From the NCBI RefSeq assembly GCF_004359215.1, contig NC_090613.1, forward strand, positions 1 through 19,143: a DNA stretch of 19,143 bases, in the 5' to 3' direction. Shown piece by piece: positions 1-9,039 of the stretch; positions within the stretch are counted from its first letter, which is position 1; each line of letters begins with the position of its first letter. The position numbers and the translations under genes were made by a program. This stretch comes from Bremia lactucae (Eukaryota; Oomycota; Peronosporomycetes; Peronosporales; Peronosporaceae). The notes below the pieces were generated by a model. The model saw only the letters and a program-made list of their open reading frames with translations. It had not been told where the DNA came from and made no database searches.

Positions 1-96
1 AAACCCTAAACCCTAAACCCTAAACCCTAAACCCTAAACCCTAAACCCTAAACCCTAAACCCTAAACCCTAAACCCTAAACCCTAAACCCTAAACC
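1..96. repeat. Terminal telomere repeat, C-strand (CCCTAAA)n
   Basis: About 13.7 perfect heptamers run from the first base and end at the AAACC before 97. C-rich repeats reading 5' to 3' from the left edge are the orientation expected at a left chromosome end (TTTAGGG towards the end on the other strand). This heptamer is used by plants, oomycetes and some algae. The tract is short for a complete telomere, so the window probably begins where the assembly stopped inside the array. Confidence 0.95.
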
Positions 97-657
97 GAAA
101 ATCTACAACCGACAACAATCAACCAAAAACCTAAAACAGATAACCGAAAACCATTAACCGATATTATATACCTTTTAATTATAACTTAACCGTTAAGACA
201 TAGAATTCTGGTCATTTACTCAGAATTTGGACCTTTAAATCAAATTTAAACTAACTCTATTGGAGCCTCGTTGAGATGGACTTGACGCACACAGCAGCTC
301 ATAGCCCGGCAAGCGTCATGAAGCGGCGATCCCTTTCAAACGCATCGTAAACAAGCAACGCGCCGTTGTAAAGTTAGTGACCGCCGTGCCTAAGTCATCG
401 CGAGCAAAGATGAGCATCAAGGTACCGTCAGTTCGTTCGCACTCACGTAACGCGCCCCAGGCACCGCTGCACAACTCTCGTCCCAATTCCATACTGCCAT
501 CCTTAACCACTAAGACAAGCTACATGGGATCATTTATGCGTCAGCCGTCACTAAGTTACAAGTCCTGAAACAAAAAGACTGACGTGAACAGTTTGAATGT
601 CGACAAGTTGAAGTCGTTCTTCAACCCTTTAAACGAATCACATCGTCAGGCACACCG
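97..657. other. Subterminal DNA, no recognised gene
   Basis: Next to the telomere is a degenerate A/C-rich stretch (97-160), then AT-rich sequence, then about 400 bp of mixed composition. A 64-codon frame on the minus strand (510-316, containing GRELCSGAWGALRECERTDG) reads like protein and could be a retroelement remnant, but I cannot place it in a family. The overlapping plus-strand frame at 377-568 is probably its shadow. No promoter, RNA gene or repeat unit is evident. Confidence 0.4.
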
Positions 658-1171
658 TGAGCGACAGGGCACCTTTTGTTAGTACTGTGAGCAGTACTAG
701 AAAACCTGCACGGATTTCATTGAAGGTCGGCTGGCTCCGTACTTCACGTACACGACGTGAAGAGGAAGATTACAGGTAGCTTAGTAGTATTAGCTACGAA
801 AGGTTAGTTCTTGCGCTTTTAAATAGATAAAAGTAAAACTGTATTAATATAATTAAATTACTTCGTAACGATCTTCGATCTACCACTGAACTTATAATAT
901 CAGAACCAATTTATGTATGGCACTTCCTTGCGCACCGCACAATCGTGGCTTGTGACGATTGACGGGGTTGATTTAAACTTAAAACAACTAATTAGTAGAG
1001 CTAATGTCTTATAGCATCAAAATTACCAAATTTGGTAATATTGAAACTATTAAGTGAAATAATTAATAAAGATCATTATTGTACTTCTTTGCCTATTTCC
1101 TTCCATAGAACATAATATTAATTATTACCCTTTTATAAAATAATAATTATGTAACGGGTCACCCCGTGAGA
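658..1171 (-). repeat. 3' LTR of element L
   Basis: Boundaries come from comparison with the cleaner R LTR (17782-18226). Both share a GGCAC start, a cacgtacac/acgtg hairpin block, AGAGGAAGA, the word AAACTGTATTAATATAATTA, and a GTAACGG...CACCCCGT end. On the minus strand it would start TCTCACGGGG, a mutated TGTAACGGGG. The inner edge is followed by a purine-rich tract on the minus strand, marking it as the 3' LTR of a minus-strand element lying to its right. About 514 bp; the outer edge is good to within roughly 10 bp. It contains an 8-bp-stem hairpin at 742-762. Confidence 0.65.
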
Positions 1172-1174
1172 TCA

Positions 1175-1185
1175 CCTTTCCCCTT
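1175..1185 (-). other. Polypurine tract of element L
   Basis: On the minus strand this reads AAGGGGAAAGG, a few bases upstream of the LTR edge. In LTR retrotransposons such a tract primes plus-strand DNA synthesis and marks the 3' end of the internal region. The LTRs at 11307-11971 and 17782-18226 have the same arrangement on the same strand. Confidence 0.55.
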
Positions 1186-1418
1186 AACCAACAGTCACTA
1201 TAGTCACAGATGTAGTGTGACAGGGAAATACTATTATGTCTTTTCCTGTAGATATTGGATTTTTTATTGTTTATATTTCCATTTTTTCGCATTATTGATT
1301 TTTGCTCAGAGATCAGTTCGTTTGCGCATGGCTACCAACAAGTCCGTGCGCGTAGCCTCTAAAGCCGCAAAGATGGCAGCTGTACAGATCTGGGCAGCTG
1401 CTGGTAATGCAGATGTTT

Positions 1419-1442
1419 CAGTAGACGCTTTAGCGTCTACTG
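1419..1442. repeat. Perfect hairpin, 11-bp stem, 2-nt loop
   Basis: CAGTAGACGCT, TT, AGCGTCTACTG. It lies inside the open frame starting at 1328 and is one of the longest perfect stems in the window, with hardly any loop. It belongs to the widespread hairpin pattern described at 18387-19124. Confidence 0.8.
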
Positions 1443-2519
1443 TAATGACTCACATACTCATCCCATTGAAGGTGCTTGGAACATGTAAGCTGCGACTGCC
1501 ATTGTAGGTGTCGGTGACAAGTCACCTGCTGCACCAATTGTAGGTGACTGGTCCAGGTCACAGTCATCACCTGACCCAGTGGCTACTGTGAAGGCCACCG
1601 TACCACCCGGAGCCAAGTCCATTAAACATTTTAAGCTCTAACGTGACAATTAAAGAGGTGAAGACGAGGTTGTTCGACTCGTCGGACCTTTTAGTGGGGA
1701 GTCATCTGATGATGACTCCATGAGCGACGACCACTCTGGTAATGTTTGTAGCATCACCAAGAAATGAGTGATTATAAGGATCTCTCCGAGAGCCATGTTA
1801 GCATTAACATTTTACATGAGTCAACAGGAGAGAGACCGCAATACGTTGCGGCTCGCTCCCGCCGAAAAATAGCTTTGGTGCCCTCTCAGAAAAATCTAGC
1901 TCGTTGGCTTGGTATTACCAGTGATCGATACCAAATTCCGTTATTTGACTCATCCAGGGTTTACGAGCCTGGTCAGGATGAAACGGAATTCTTTTTCGAT
2001 GTCGTTTTCGGCATCGGCGGTACACTTAAAAGCAGGCAAAACATGTCAAACCTTTGTTGCAAGCTTGAACAGCATCTGTCCAGAAAATGTGCAAAGCATA
2101 TGTCGCGAGGTCTGGCTTGGCAATTTAAATGTTTTTCGTAAACGGTTCGGTAAATGGACCGTTGTCGGTGCGTGCTACAAGCTGCACCGTTTGTCTAGAG
2201 AGGCAGGAATACCTTGCCTCTCGTGGGGGGCTCATGTCCATGCTGTTAAAAGGGCACAGGTCATCTTTTTAAAGAAGCAAACTCCGTTTAAGATCCTCAT
2301 TGGAGGCCGCCCATCTTATATGAGATGCGCAAAACCTTAGTGTGTCATCAACAACGTCAAGTTTTTGAAACCATAAATGCAACGCTTCGAGCGGGCTGTT
2401 TCAGTGCCACACGAGCGAGCAAAAAGTAGCGTATGGTAGCAGCGAATGAAGTTGAAAAGAGTGCATGTTGTGTCCGTGATAGGAGTTGAGAGTCTCCAAT
2501 TCTCTTACGAGCGCGGGAT

Positions 2520-2712
2520 GCGCTCGTTCTCTGATGGCCCAACTTTTGAGGAAGATAGGTCTCATCGTACTGTCAAACGAGACCCGAAACGTCCATTATC
2601 AGTTCGGAACGAGGTTCCCAACTGTCATGCGAGAGTGCATACCCTCAATAACTAACAATATAAATCGTTCGAACCCCCTTTACCTCACGGTGGTTCAAGA
2701 GGCGTTCAACAA
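2520..2712 (-). pseudogene. Chromodomain of element L pol
   Basis: Translating the minus strand from about 2712 gives a recognisable chromodomain: LVERLLNHREVKGVRT, then a stretch with one stop, then SHDSWEPRSELI, then a helix ending QYDETY. Chromodomains at the C-terminus of Ty3/gypsy integrases bind methylated histone tails and direct insertion to heterochromatin. The W-E-P segment typical of the fold is intact; two in-frame stops (near 2650 and 2565) break it. It ends about 1.35 kb before the 3' LTR, an unusually long 3' gap, filled by the antisense frame. Confidence 0.75.
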
Positions 2713-3139
2713 GAAAAAGCTTCTCATTGCTCGAATCCGTCAATGAATGTGGAGGCGGAGGAAGTTCGTGTTCGACTCGTTTGACAAACCCAAATAAACA
2801 TCGTGATTTGTATCACACCCTTCACTATTTGAGGGAGGACATTGATCACGAGCGATCCCGTAGCCGCCAATGTTTTCCGTGAGCAGTTGAGAAATTGTGC
2901 GCTAGTTGCGATTGATCAACTGGCGAACGAAAAGCCTCATCAGTCCTTTAAAACGAGCTGGTGACAGCTCGTCAAAATACCTCATTTTTGGAGGATGTAG
3001 CAGATCGTCTGGTTCGTGAGAATCAGACTCTATCCCGAGACTATCATGTTCTAAGGTTAGGACCATCAGACTTTGGCAGACGCCTTATATCCTTCCGGGG
3101 TGTTCCGGAATCGGAAGAAGCATCGCGCTGATGGTACTG

Positions 3140-4427
3140 GTAGAGATGCCCGACATAAAATGTGGGATGCGTATGCATCGTACGAGGCAGCTCTAACGTG
3201 TACGCATTGCCTTGGCGGAACAGTTCACGGAACGGGCCGATATACTTGGGCAGTATTTATTACTTCCACATTCGTCACTACATGTTTTCGTAGGTTAATC
3301 GTAGACAGTAGGACTAGGTCGTTAACACTAAATGAAAGAATCTTTGCTTTTCCATGTTTATCAGAATTTCATTCCTGTCGATCCACCGCATCTGCGATGA
3401 AATCCTGTACTAAACGAACCACTGCTTCTCCAGCTAGCAGGATACTTCGCGGAAACGTCCACTCTTTTACGAGTTGGAGCGAGTTCTTGCCGATCGTGAA
3501 ATTTACCATCAACAATTCAGTGCATGCTTCTACAAAGCATTTCATGTTTTTCGTGAACAACTTATACCATACACGTACATCCACCTTGTTCGAGCGTAAA
3601 TCTTGTTCAGGGGGGGAGGGACTCGGTCGAGCAAAGAACTTTCTAACTCTAGCTCATCACGCATTGGCCCAATGGTCAGTGCGAAGTATACCTATCATGA
3701 TTTAATCAACATTGAAGTGGACAAATTTAGTGAGGACAATAATGTCATTAATGACTTCAGTAACGATGCTAAAAGACTCAGTATCGAAACAATGATTTTA
3801 GTGATAACAATAAAGCTAGCACTAAAGAGGAGATTGACATCTCCGCAGTGCGAGCAGGTCGCACCGAAAACAAAAATAATACCGAATCAGCAGGTGATTT
3901 CTCTTCTAGGATACATTTGCACGCTCCGTCTGACCATCTGTTTCAGGATGATCAGAAGTTGAAATTTTTAACTGTATTCCAAGTGATTCGACCACAGTTT
4001 GTCAAAATTCCACCGTAAATCTAGCGTTTCGATCTGAGACCAGTTCGCGAAGTAACCCATGGAGTCGAAATATCGTGTGACCAAAGCCACGAGCACAACC
4101 TTTGGCTGTTATCGACTTCGGTACTGCAGCAAGATGTACCCTTTGCTGAAACGACTAACAAAAACAAGAATACCATTTCTTATGTTCGGCGTCGGGAATC
4201 CGAAGACGAAGTCCATGGATACAGACTGCCAACACTTTGCCGGAACAGGTAGAGGTTGTAATGGAGCACGAGATGAAGAACTAGGCTTCACCCGTTGCAA
4301 ATTTCGCAATCACGTATATACTTGAAGACGAACTCATACTGGCATGGCCAGTACAAGTCGTGACTTATCATGAAATAAGTCTTCTCACGTTCACGATGAG
4401 CACTGATTGGTGCATCGTGGCACTTGC
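3140..4427 (-). pseudogene. Integrase of element L, with internal inversion
   Basis: Near 4427-4310 a zinc-binding module is seen (HREREKTYF..., then CEIC). The core follows: KPSSSSRAPLQPLPVPAKCW and SVSMDFVFGFP, which keeps the first catalytic Asp of the DDE triad. From 3930 to 3446 the coding sense flips to the plus strand (separate entry). It resumes on the minus strand with GEAVVRLVQDFIADAVDRQ (3443-3369), a segment I associate with oomycete gypsy integrases just before the C-terminal GPY/F-like module. Frames change several times. Loss of half the RT upstream and the inversion make it non-functional. Confidence 0.75.
3446..3930 (+). other. About 480-bp inversion inside element L integrase
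   Basis: Integrase C-terminal residues read on the plus strand here (LPIVKFTINNSVHAST, then GGGTRSSKELSNSSSSRI, then an acidic N/D-rich linker), while everything either side reads on the minus strand. Block B carries the same segment in its normal minus orientation (LPMAEFSINNS near 7790, linker 7649-7440). Homology with B in direct orientation resumes at 3936 (TCTGACCATCTGTTTC in both). The word AGGATAC occurs at 3439-3445 and 3908-3914, close to both breakpoints. Confidence 0.7.
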
Positions 4428-4447
4428 ACATAATGCGTAAGCGCAAA

Positions 4448-5015
4448 CTAGCCACTCCCACAGCATTTCGCGTGGGTACCTACTGCTGTGAAAGGGATGT
4501 CCTGTTCAAGCATAAGAATCTGATAAAAGTCATCCATCAGATCCATTGACAAAAAAATAGTATTCTTTGATTTACCATCAATGATTACGTCTTTTCGTGG
4601 TATCGGCGTTTGAGCCGCTACTGTTGCAGCGTTTAATTCATGAATCCGTGCACAATCCGCCATCCTCCTGTTGCTTTACGGACATAGAAGGTCGAGAGCT
4701 ATGTGAAAAAGCTGACTCCCTCACACGGCTTGCTGCTAAGCGATCGGCAAAGAATTTGTCGATCGCTAATACTTGTTTATGAGGCAATGGCCACTGCTTC
4801 ATGACACAGTATTTCGAACCTGAAATCAGGTCAATTTCGTGTCGAGTGCCTTTATTCTTAGGCAACTCGCACATTACGGACTCAGGGATACATCCTTAAA
4901 TTCGATCAAATCCTTAAAGGAAGGATCTGTCTTCAAAGATTCCAAGGATTGGGACGTAAAACGCTCCATCCGAGTTTAATCATCGAGGACACTTTCGTCC
5001 ATCGATGAGCTGCTG
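4448..5015 (-). pseudogene. Reverse transcriptase, first half, element L
   Basis: The minus strand first gives the linker ahead of RT (SMDESVLDD near 4990), then CELPKNKGTRHEIDL and KQWPLPHKQVLAIDKFFADR (fingers region), then in another frame AATVAAQTPIPRKDV and FLSMDLMDDFYQILM (palm, with the first catalytic Asp in SMDLMD). It stops at a GMLWEWLV-like segment near 4450 and passes straight into an integrase zinc finger near 4427. The YxDD catalytic box, thumb and RNase H are deleted. One frameshift lies around 4650. Confidence 0.75.
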
Positions 5016-5029
5016 AGAATCCGTTAGCT

Positions 5030-5828
5030 CTCAGGAAAAACTATCGCCGACCTAAATATCGGCCACGTAGTTGACATCTGTGACAAGTATGCATATCTAA
5101 CGAGGATGACAGTGCGTCTAGCAACAGGGACATCTGTAATAGTAAAGAACGTGTAGTTGGTATTAAATACACCTTTAAGGGTAAACAGTACGATGATGAT
5201 TTCATCGTACTTGATTTGGATGACAAATTTGATTTCACCCTTGGATGACCATAGCTCAGAAAGTACGAGTCATGCATAAATTGGCAGCGTCAAGCCGTGA
5301 CAATACATGTCTCTCGTTCAATAGAGGGTCCTCTGATGAACGTCTTGGAGCGTTCACAAGCGTGTGAATGTCCTACGAGTGAGTGCGACGGCCTCAATTT
5401 TGGGCTGGTTGTCTGCAGACCGCACAAAACCTCAGTGTGAATGCCCATCACACTGTAAAGCTAGATCCCGACGGATGTGCACAAGCACAGGCAGCGTCAA
5501 AGTTTAACCACTCGAATATGTGGAGTGATACGTCGGCGAGGATCTCGCTGTGGATGCGCAACCGCAGCTAGAGGCAGTTGAGAAGGATACTCCCAAAAAT
5601 ACTTGAGAAGACAAGTCTCCAAGAACCTGTGGGAATAAGTCCTCAGAAACCTGTGGTCATGGTTCCCAGGTACCTTTGGAAATAAGTTCCAAAGTCGGAA
5701 CTGAGACATTTAATGTCTTATTAAACATTGATCAAGTGTAGGCGCCTGCAATTGAGCTATCTCCGAAGTTAACTTCGTAGATATCTCAATTGCCAACCCT
5801 TATAACGACACGGTTGTTGCAAGATTTA
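5030..5828 (+). pseudogene. Element X part 1: gypsy protease and PR-RT linker
   Basis: On the plus strand, TVRLATGTSVIVK (about 5110-5150) and then KGKQYDDDFIVLDLDDKFDF (about 5180-5240) match the C-terminal half of an oomycete gypsy retropepsin. A TLG*P*LRKYE segment follows, corresponding to the usual LGMPWL region with two stops. A Ser/Pro-rich linker continues (VGTETFNVLLNID near 5700), ending in ISQLPTL...LLQDL at 5828, the linker that normally precedes RT. The catalytic D-S/T-G half of the protease is absent. The sequence breaks at the LTR edge at 5829 and resumes at about 8245. The junction with minus-strand L pol lies near 5015-5030. Confidence 0.65.
5748..5793. repeat. 46-bp imperfect palindrome
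   Basis: GCAATTGAG...CTCAATTGC, centred on GTTAAC without spacer, with two mismatched pairs (C/T positions 5757 with 5784 and 5763 with 5778). It lies in the PR-RT linker of element X, 35 bp from the LTR insertion edge. A smaller palindrome, gacatTTAatgtc, is at 5704-5716. Confidence 0.8.
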
Positions 5829-6513
5829 TGTAAGAGCTACGCGCTTGTCCCCCCCCCTCTGTTGGAGGGTGACTTAAAATTCCACCATTCCCTTATCGTC
5901 GAGGAAGGTGCTAAGAGACTGTGACTCACGCTTAATTGTCATTGGGACAAAGGAATGCAAAACACAACCAAACGATTAGTTCATCTTCAAGATGGAAATA
6001 AAGCGAATGTTGTCACTCGGTGTCAACAGCATAATGGGGCACACTTTGGTTGGAGGACCGTTGTTGTGGTACATTTACTTTGGAAGTAAATACCTTTTTA
6101 TCATTTCCTAAATTACTTAATTACTAAAATTCTATTGATTATGAGTAACAAATGTGGTCGCCGCTTGATATAAATCTAGCGGCCGAAATCTATATTAGAA
6201 TTAGCAAGGGTAACGTTTTAGATTTATAAATTAAAATAAACTGCAGTTCCCCTTTTGATTTTAAAGCGTCTAGTGCCTTCCTAAGGCTTGCGCATTGATC
6301 TATACGAGATAGAAGCCTTTCTAAGTTACATAATCTCGAGCACTAGTTGCCACTCGGTTTTACGAACCCCTGAATCCCTTGACTAGGACTTATAAAGCTT
6401 TAATATCTTGCACGACTCCCTGAGTTGTTAAGACCTTTAGATCTATAGAACTAACAAACGCTTTGAGTCTATAAGTCTTCCTCTGACTTAAGGAGCGAGG
6501 TAGCTCCGCTACA
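5829..6513 (+). repeat. M-type LTR in block B (inverted copy)
   Basis: This stretch starts TGTAAGAGCTACGCGC and ends CTCCGCTACA, so it has TG...CA ends. It is the reverse complement of 11307-11971, the 3' LTR of element M. LTR sense, judged from M, is the plus strand here. The left edge abuts plus-strand pol of element X; the right edge abuts minus-strand chromodomain. There is no polypurine tract beside it and no matching LTR at the other end of block B, so it is part of a segmental copy and not a simple insertion. Confidence 0.65.
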
Positions 6514-6690
6514 ATGTAATTTTCGAGCCAAATGACAAGTCTCGCCATACTGTTGGATGAGATCCGGAACGTCCGTCATTTTAGATGGAAGGAGGTACCC
6601 AACACCATGCGATCTCCATCGAACGAGATTAGTCATTCGGACCCCTTCACCGCGCGGTTGTTCAAGAAGCATTCAACTAGAGAGTAATTC
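6514..6690 (-). pseudogene. Chromodomain remnant of block B pol
   Basis: The minus strand reads GEGVRMTNLVRWRSHG and then KMTDVPDLIQQYGETCHLAR, aligning with the second half of the L chromodomain (KGVRT..., DV.GL..QYDET). The WEP-containing middle is degraded. The same fragment is present in opposite orientation at 10942-11306. The frame runs into the LTR at 6513. Confidence 0.6.
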
Positions 6691-7094
6691 TGACCACTCG
6701 AGTCCATCATTGGATGCGATAAATCGGGCCCGACTGCTTGTTAACATGATCAAAGTCGCATCCTCCGGCACTGCAGGAGAACGTTGATCAAGCACTTTCC
6801 CGTCGTCGTGACTTAGCGTTGACGGTCAACAATGTTTGCCGCGAACAACTGAAAGATCGTGCGTAACTTGCAGCCGATTAACTGTCAAACGAACGAGAGC
6901 ATCAAATCCCTCGCGACGCAGGCGACAGCTCGTCATGAGATTTATCCTTAGAGGATGAACTATACCGTCTGGTTCGAGACTCTTAGACTCAAACCCGGGA
7001 CCATAAATTATTCGCGGATACCTTGGACCGCACTGGTGTGAGCCGGAACCGGAAGAAACCTCGTACTGGTGGCACGGGCGACATACGGCTTTAA
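6557..7094 (+). pseudogene. Antisense ORF of block B (unknown protein, broken)
   Basis: Opposite the B chromodomain and the linker after integrase, the plus strand reads as a coherent charged protein. It gives SPSLDAINRARLLVNMIKVA, then (frameshift near 6787) RRDLALTVNNVCREQLKDRA, then SLEDELYRLVRDS, then FADTLDRTGVSRNRKKPR, and ends with TAA at 7092-7094. The heptad-like leucine spacing suggests a coiled coil and RNRKKPR a nuclear-localisation-like basic patch. There are about four in-frame stops. Element L shows matching residues (FLEDVADRLVREN..., GVFRNRKKHR). Family unknown. Confidence 0.5.
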
Positions 7095-8240
7095 GCGTAG
7101 TATCTGTGCGCATCACACAAGGAAGCTCGATTGTGGATGCAGTGCCTTGGCGGTGTAGAACACGGAAGGGGCCGATATTCTTTTGGCCGTAATGTGTTAC
7201 TGCTCACGTTCGTCACTACGTGATAAGGTAAATTTACCGTGGACGGTAGGACTAGATCGTCAACTTGAAATGAATAGAAAAATTTTTGCTCATCCATTTT
7301 TGTCAGTTCCGTTTCCGTCGTTCGTCGCATCAGCGATGGATTCCTGCACGAAACTACCACAACTTTTAAACCATCCGAAATTGACCTGCTCACTCGGTTT
7401 CTTTTTGTTTTTAGTGGTCCTGTGCACACTGGGGAGATATCATTCCTCTTTAGTTAAAGCTCTATTGCTCGCACTGGTATTGTTATTGTTATTGTCGATG
7501 CAGTATATATCAGCATCCTTGTTTGTAGAGTTCGCAATATCCTCATCGCTATTACTGGATTTGTCTTCTTCAATAATTATTAAATCAACATTGGAATCTT
7601 TCGCATTGACTGTAAAGTCGATGCGCGATGAGCAAGAGCGAAATTGCATTTTGCTCGAGCGAACCCAACTGAATAAAATCTAGGTAGATATAACTGGATA
7701 CTGTAAGCCATTCACGAAGAACGGTGAACAATTTGTTAGTGCATACAGCGAATTATTGATGGAAAATTCTGCCATCGGCAACAACTCGCTTTAACTTGTA
7801 AATGAGTGGACGATTCCTCGAAGTATCTGTTCGAAAAAAAGATTTGATTGTTCTATCTGACCATCTGTTTCTGGAAAGTCAAAGATTGACATTTTCAACT
7901 GTGCTTCAAGCGATTTTAGCATAGATTGTTAAAACTTCGCCGAGAACAGGGATCTCGATCCGAAACCATTCAACGGGTTGACCCATGGAGTCGAAGTATC
8001 TTGTTGATAAAGACATGAGCACAGTATTCGGCTGGATCGACTCCGAGACTGCGATAAAATGTACCATTTTGCTGAAACGATCGACATACACAAGAGAACT
8101 AATGTTATTGTGAGCGTCTTCGCGAAATCCGAACATGAAGTCTATAGATTCGGACGGCCAACGCTCTGCTGGAAAAGGCAAAGATTGTAATGTTTCGCGG
8201 AAGATAAGATAATTGCCAACGAAAGGCCGAACCGGTTCTT
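7060..8240 (-). pseudogene. Integrase of block B
   Basis: Order on the minus strand: LQSLPFPAERWPSESIDFMF (8200-8130; first catalytic Asp kept as SIDF), VYVDRFSKMVHFIAV (8085-8040), LPMAEFSINNS and SPFFVNGL (about 7800-7700), SCSSRIDF followed by an acidic N/D-rich linker with five consecutive Asn (7649-7440), then VDDLVLPSTVNLPYHVVTNV (about 7260-7200), the start of the C-terminal GPY/F-like module, and RPCHQYEVSS near 7070. It is the uninverted counterpart of L's integrase and shows the original order of the inverted L segment. Several frameshifts make it non-functional. Confidence 0.75.
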
Positions 8241-8244
8241 GCGT

Positions 8245-8700
8245 CATCTGCTTAGTCGCAAAGTCAAGCAAATCTGCGCACTTGTCACAGATAACAAATA
8301 CGTGGCCGACATTCGGTCGACAATGTATTTCCTCAGCAGCTCTTCGATGACGAAAGTGTCTTCGATGAGAAGACTCGGATTTGCCTTTGTAAGTCTCAAT
8401 ATTGGGAGTTATTAAAGAGGACGCGAACGTGTCATAGCGTTCGGAAGGCAGCTTAAAGCTGCAAAGGAAACTATCTAAATCATGACAAAGTGCTACTTGC
8501 TATGAATCTGCTATCGTCAGATCCAGTGCACCTGCTTATATTGAGTCATTTGTGATCTATAGAGACAATGCACCCGAGCCTACCGCTTCTCAGTCCCCTC
8601 ACCTTTCTCAGTACATGACCTACTAATCAACATCCTTCGCAGATCTAAAACTCCGGGGATAAGCCGGGAAAGCAAAACGCTTTGTAGGAGAAGTGAGCGA
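8245..8700 (+). pseudogene. Element X part 2: linker and RNase H
   Basis: The plus strand reads KVKQICALVTDNKYVADIRS (8255-8315) and DDESVFDEKT (about 8345-8375), the PR-RT linker that should directly follow the LLQDL ending at 5828. It then jumps to RNase H: ERVIAFGRQLKAAKET (8427-8475), DKVLLAMNLL, VIYRDNAPEPTASQSPHLSQ (8550-8612). RT is deleted between them. The Glu expected in the KELLA motif is Val here, and several stops occur. With 5030-5828 it forms one plus-strand pol interrupted by block B. Confidence 0.65.
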
Positions 8701-9039
8701 AGTAAATATAAAATAGCTAATTTTTCCTTTTTTTGTGCGATGTTTGGTGACCAATCAATGTTGGCGTCCAATTACTGTTGTGTGCGTCAAATCATTTGTG
8801 TACAAAGCACAATGTTCTAGAACGTTCTAGGTTGTCTTCTTATTTGAAAACTGAAAGTTGTAAGTTGAAAGTTAAAAGAATAATGTCAAGTTTGAAGTTG
8901 AGTCCCTAGTGGACTTCAAGTTGTAGTTGCCTTCAAGTTGTGGTTGCCTTCAAGTTGAATTTGACTTCAATCTCAAATTAAACGGAACTTGTTGGACCAT
9001 GTGACAATAGTGGTCGAGACGTTGAAGCTTCATGTATCG
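8701..9039. other. Unassigned stretch with simple repeats
   Basis: Nothing coding is recognised after the RNase H remnant. From about 8845 the sequence is rich in GAAAGTTG/TCAAGTTTG words grading into the tandem repeat at 8914-8970. An imperfect palindrome, TTCTAGAACGTTCTAG, is at 8814-8829. Confidence 0.5.
8914..8970. repeat. 17-bp tandem repeat, 3.3 copies
   Basis: The unit is CTTCAAGTTGTRGTTGC: copies at 8914-8930, 8931-8947 and a diverged one at 8948-8964, with a partial copy to 8970. Reverse-complement words (CTTGAAGT, ACTTGAAGTC) recur at about 9550-9580 on the other side of the RT remnant. Confidence 0.85.

Larger units (their letters stand above)
1328..3150 (+). pseudogene. Antisense ORF of element L (unknown protein, broken)
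   Basis: No known family recognised. The frame begins about 157 bp inside the 3' LTR with ATG at 1328 and an Ala/Val-rich stretch (MATNKSVRVASKAAKMAAVQ), continues in another frame with a Ser/Pro-rich part to about 1640, then an acidic DDDSMSDD patch, then long open stretches at 1764-2141 and 1909-2340. After several breaks, a coiled-coil-like piece near 2990-3060 (FLEDVADRLVRENQTLSRDY) and a basic GVFRNRKKHR motif near 3105 match the antisense ORF of block B. It runs opposite the L chromodomain. An alternative is gag debris of an unrelated plus-strand element; the polypurine-tract orientation and the match to B argue against that. Confidence 0.45.
658..5015 (-). mobile_element. Element L: decayed Ty3/gypsy chromovirus-like element, 3' part
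   Basis: On the minus strand the order is PR-RT linker and RT first half (5015-4448), integrase zinc finger and core (4427-3930), an inverted integrase C-terminal piece (3446-3930), the rest of integrase (3443-3140), chromodomain (2712-2520), polypurine tract (1185-1175) and 3' LTR (1171-658). Gag and protease in this orientation are missing; upstream of 5015 the strand flips to a plus-strand protease (element X). Stops and frameshifts are common, so it is a fossil. It is related to block B: about 2480-4330 aligns by eye with 6470-8290 at an offset near 3.93 kb, in the same orientation. Confidence 0.75.
5829..6880. repeat. Left arm of a 1.05-kb inverted repeat
   Basis: It matches the reverse complement of 10942-11971 nearly continuously by eye, with scattered substitutions and small indels. 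The arm holds an M-type LTR plus the chromodomain end and antisense-ORF region of block B. The outer limit coincides exactly with an LTR edge; the inner limit at 6880 corresponds to the base where telomeric DNA begins in the other arm. Arms are about 4.1 kb apart. Confidence 0.85.

Noticed and set aside
658..2340. 5' LTR followed by gag on the plus strand
   Set aside because: The purine-rich tract next to the LTR is on the minus strand, and the LTR aligns in orientation with M's, which is fixed by M pol. Kept as the main alternative for the antisense ORFs.
3073..3705. 210-codon plus-strand frame as one gene
   Set aside because: It is a chimera: the left part is the tail of the antisense ORF and antisense of integrase, the right part is the inverted integrase segment.
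5824..6518. Solo LTR with ATTTA/ATGTA target duplication
   Set aside because: The flanks are unrelated (plus-strand linker left, minus-strand chromodomain right) and the same right junction exists at 11302-11306, so this is a duplicated segment.
7183..7683. 166-codon plus-strand frame with Leu-rich, membrane-like segments
   Set aside because: It is the antisense of integrase B and its acidic N/D-rich linker; Leu runs arise by reading GAT/AAT/AAC-rich codons backwards.
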